NCBI GenBank assembly: GCA_965546615.1
Contig: CBEUVQ010000071.1
Location: forward strand, 1-5,881
Source: CBEUVQ01 sp965546615
GTDB lineage: Bacteria > Bacillota > Desulfotomaculia > Desulfotomaculales > Desulfohalotomaculaceae
DNA: 5,881 bases
Direction: 5' to 3'
In this document: piece by piece, positions 4,953-5,881 of the stretch
How positions within the stretch are numbered: position 1 is the first letter of the stretch
How the letters are laid out: the number at the start of each line of letters is the position of its first letter
Position numbers and translations under genes: made by a program
The notes under the pieces: generated by a model
Seen by the model: only the letters and a program-made list of their open reading frames with translations
What the model was told of the DNA's origin: nothing
Database searches by the model: none

Positions 4953-5881
4953 ATTAAAAATAAGTCCAGTTTCTTGTGCCAGGAATGCGGGCACCGGTCA
5001 CTGCGCTGGATGGGCAAATGTCCGGGCTGTGGAGCTTGGAATACATTGGTTGAGGAAGCGCCAAGCCTAAAGATAAAAAAAAGCATACGCGGCAGAGAAG
5101 ACTGCTCCCCGGTTCTTCTTTCCAAGGTTGATTGTGCATCGGAAGAAAGATACCCCACCGGCATCGGTGAGCTGGACCGGGTTTTAGGAGGAGGAGTGGT
5201 ACCCGGTTCGCTGGTTTTAATAGGCGGCGACCCCGGCATCGGCAAATCTACGCTGCTGCTGCAGGCTGCGCAGGGTTTTGGCGCAAAAGATAAAGTGCTC
5301 TACGTTTCAGGGGAGGAGTCACTGCAGCAGCTGGGTATGCGGGCAAAAAGGTTGGGTATCGATACCGGCAACCTTTACTTAGCTGCTGAAAACGATGTAG
5401 AAACAGTTGCCGGTTTTTTAACCAGAATGCATCCCAAAGTGGCAGTAATTGATTCTATTCAGACGATGACGCATCCCGAGATAAGTTCGGCACCGGGAAG
5501 TGTTTCTCAAGTCAGAGAAACCTGTGCGGAATTAATGCGGCTTGCCAAAAACTACGGCATATCAATTTTCATCGTCGGCCATGTTACTAAGGAAGGTACG
5601 CTGGCAGGGCCGAGGGTACTGGAGCACATGGTGGATACCGTACTGTATTTTGAAGGTGACCGCCATCAATCTTTTCGCATTCTGCGCACAGTAAAGAACC
5701 GCTTTGGTTCAACAAATGAAGTGGGGATTTTTGAAATGCAGGGGGCCGGTTTAACAGAAGTACCCAACCCTTCTGCATTGTTTGTAGTAAAGCAGCCTGT
5801 TGCCGCACCGGGAGCGGTGGTTGTGCCCAGCATTGAAGGAACGAGACCGCTGTTGGTGGAGATACAGGCATTGGTGTGTCC
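4953..5881 (+). CDS. radA: RadA (Sms), DNA repair and branch-migration ATPase; 3' end beyond the window
   Basis: RadA is a RecA-like ATPase that processes recombination intermediates by driving branch migration. About 309 residues of a usual ~450 are present, in one open frame. Numbering from ATT 4953, the order is: zinc finger CQEC (9-12) and CPGC (23-26); Walker A GDPGIGKST (92-100); a SGEES motif shortly after; Walker B VAVIDS (163-168); and the RadA-specific KNRFG (248-252). The sequence ends in the start of the Lon-like C-terminal domain (VVVPSIEGTRP). The start is odd: no ATG, GTG or TTG lies in frame at the expected place. ATT at 4953 fits both the Shine-Dalgarno spacing and the family N-terminus (KNKSSFLCQECG, with the first Cys at residue 9). 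The in-frame TTG at 4974 would leave only one residue before that Cys. A one-base indel or a base error is also possible. Product call is firm; the start is not. Confidence 0.93.
   Translation, partial: MKNKSSFLCQECGHRSLRWMGKCPGCGAWNTLVEEAPSLKIKKSIRGREDCSPVLLSKVDCASEERYPTGIGELDRVLGGGVVPGSLVLIGGDPGIGKSTLLLQAAQGFGAKDKVLYVSGEESLQQLGMRAKRLGIDTGNLYLAAENDVETVAGFLTRMHPKVAVIDSIQTMTHPEISSAPGSVSQVRETCAELMRLAKNYGISIFIVGHVTKEGTLAGPRVLEHMVDTVLYFEGDRHQSFRILRTVKNRFGSTNEVGIFEMQGAGLTEVPNPSALFVVKQPVAAPGAVVVPSIEGTRPLLVEIQALVC

Noticed and set aside
4802..5245. 147-codon minus-strand open frame across the clpC-radA junction
   Set aside because: It runs antisense to the radA zinc finger and Walker A, has no recognisable domain, and its Pro/Ser-rich start mirrors radA codons.
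5587..5871. 94-codon minus-strand open frame within radA
   Set aside because: Antisense to conserved RadA coding sequence including KNRFG; no supporting signals.

Overview
The window is a short, gene-dense chromosomal segment, with every gene on the + strand. It carries the class III heat-shock (CtsR) operon of a Bacillota bacterium: a tRNA-Asn 3' end and its terminator, then ctsR, mcsA, mcsB and clpC, then the first two thirds of radA. This order, moderate GC content, purine-rich Shine-Dalgarno sequences and A/T-rich intergenic DNA point to the Bacillota. The protein sequences look more like a clostridial (Peptococcaceae-type) organism than a Bacillus, but that finer placement is only an impression. 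The locus looks like vertically inherited core genome. I see no insertion sequences, CRISPR array, phage genes or signs of transfer.

Layout. Bases 1-55 are the 3' part of tRNA-Asn (GTT anticodon), followed at once by an intrinsic terminator (56-96). Bases 97-305 are an A/T-rich leader. It holds an extended -10 promoter (TGG-TATACT, 241-249), a CtsR operator over the expected transcription start (258-274), and a Shine-Dalgarno sequence. ctsR (306-770), mcsA (803-1312), mcsB (1315-2373) and clpC (2390-4849) follow with gaps of 32, 2 and 16 nt, so they are almost certainly one transcript. A 103-nt gap carries a 24-nt near-perfect inverted repeat and a second extended -10 promoter. radA then runs off the window end.

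How the genes work together. By family knowledge, CtsR represses its own operon. McsB is a protein arginine kinase activated by the zinc protein McsA. Phospho-arginine marks substrates, including CtsR, for the N-terminal domain of ClpC, which unfolds them into the ClpP peptidase. The residues known to matter for this circuit can be seen here: CtsR Arg62 and its glycine wing, the McsB catalytic Glu/Cys and its RDxxRA allosteric motif, the four McsA CxxC pairs, and the ClpC N-domain GTEH motifs. RadA, a RecA-like branch-migration ATPase, is a usual neighbour in this phylum but belongs to recombination and repair.

I found no undescribed system. The points most worth checking are: (1) radA has no ATG, GTG or TTG start at the expected place, where an ATT sits with a good Shine-Dalgarno sequence; (2) the ClpP-docking loop of ClpC reads V-G-I instead of the usual [L/I/V]-G-F; (3) the ClpC linker has a cysteine pair inside a small 15-bp duplication; (4) there is a hairpin without a U-tract between clpC and radA.
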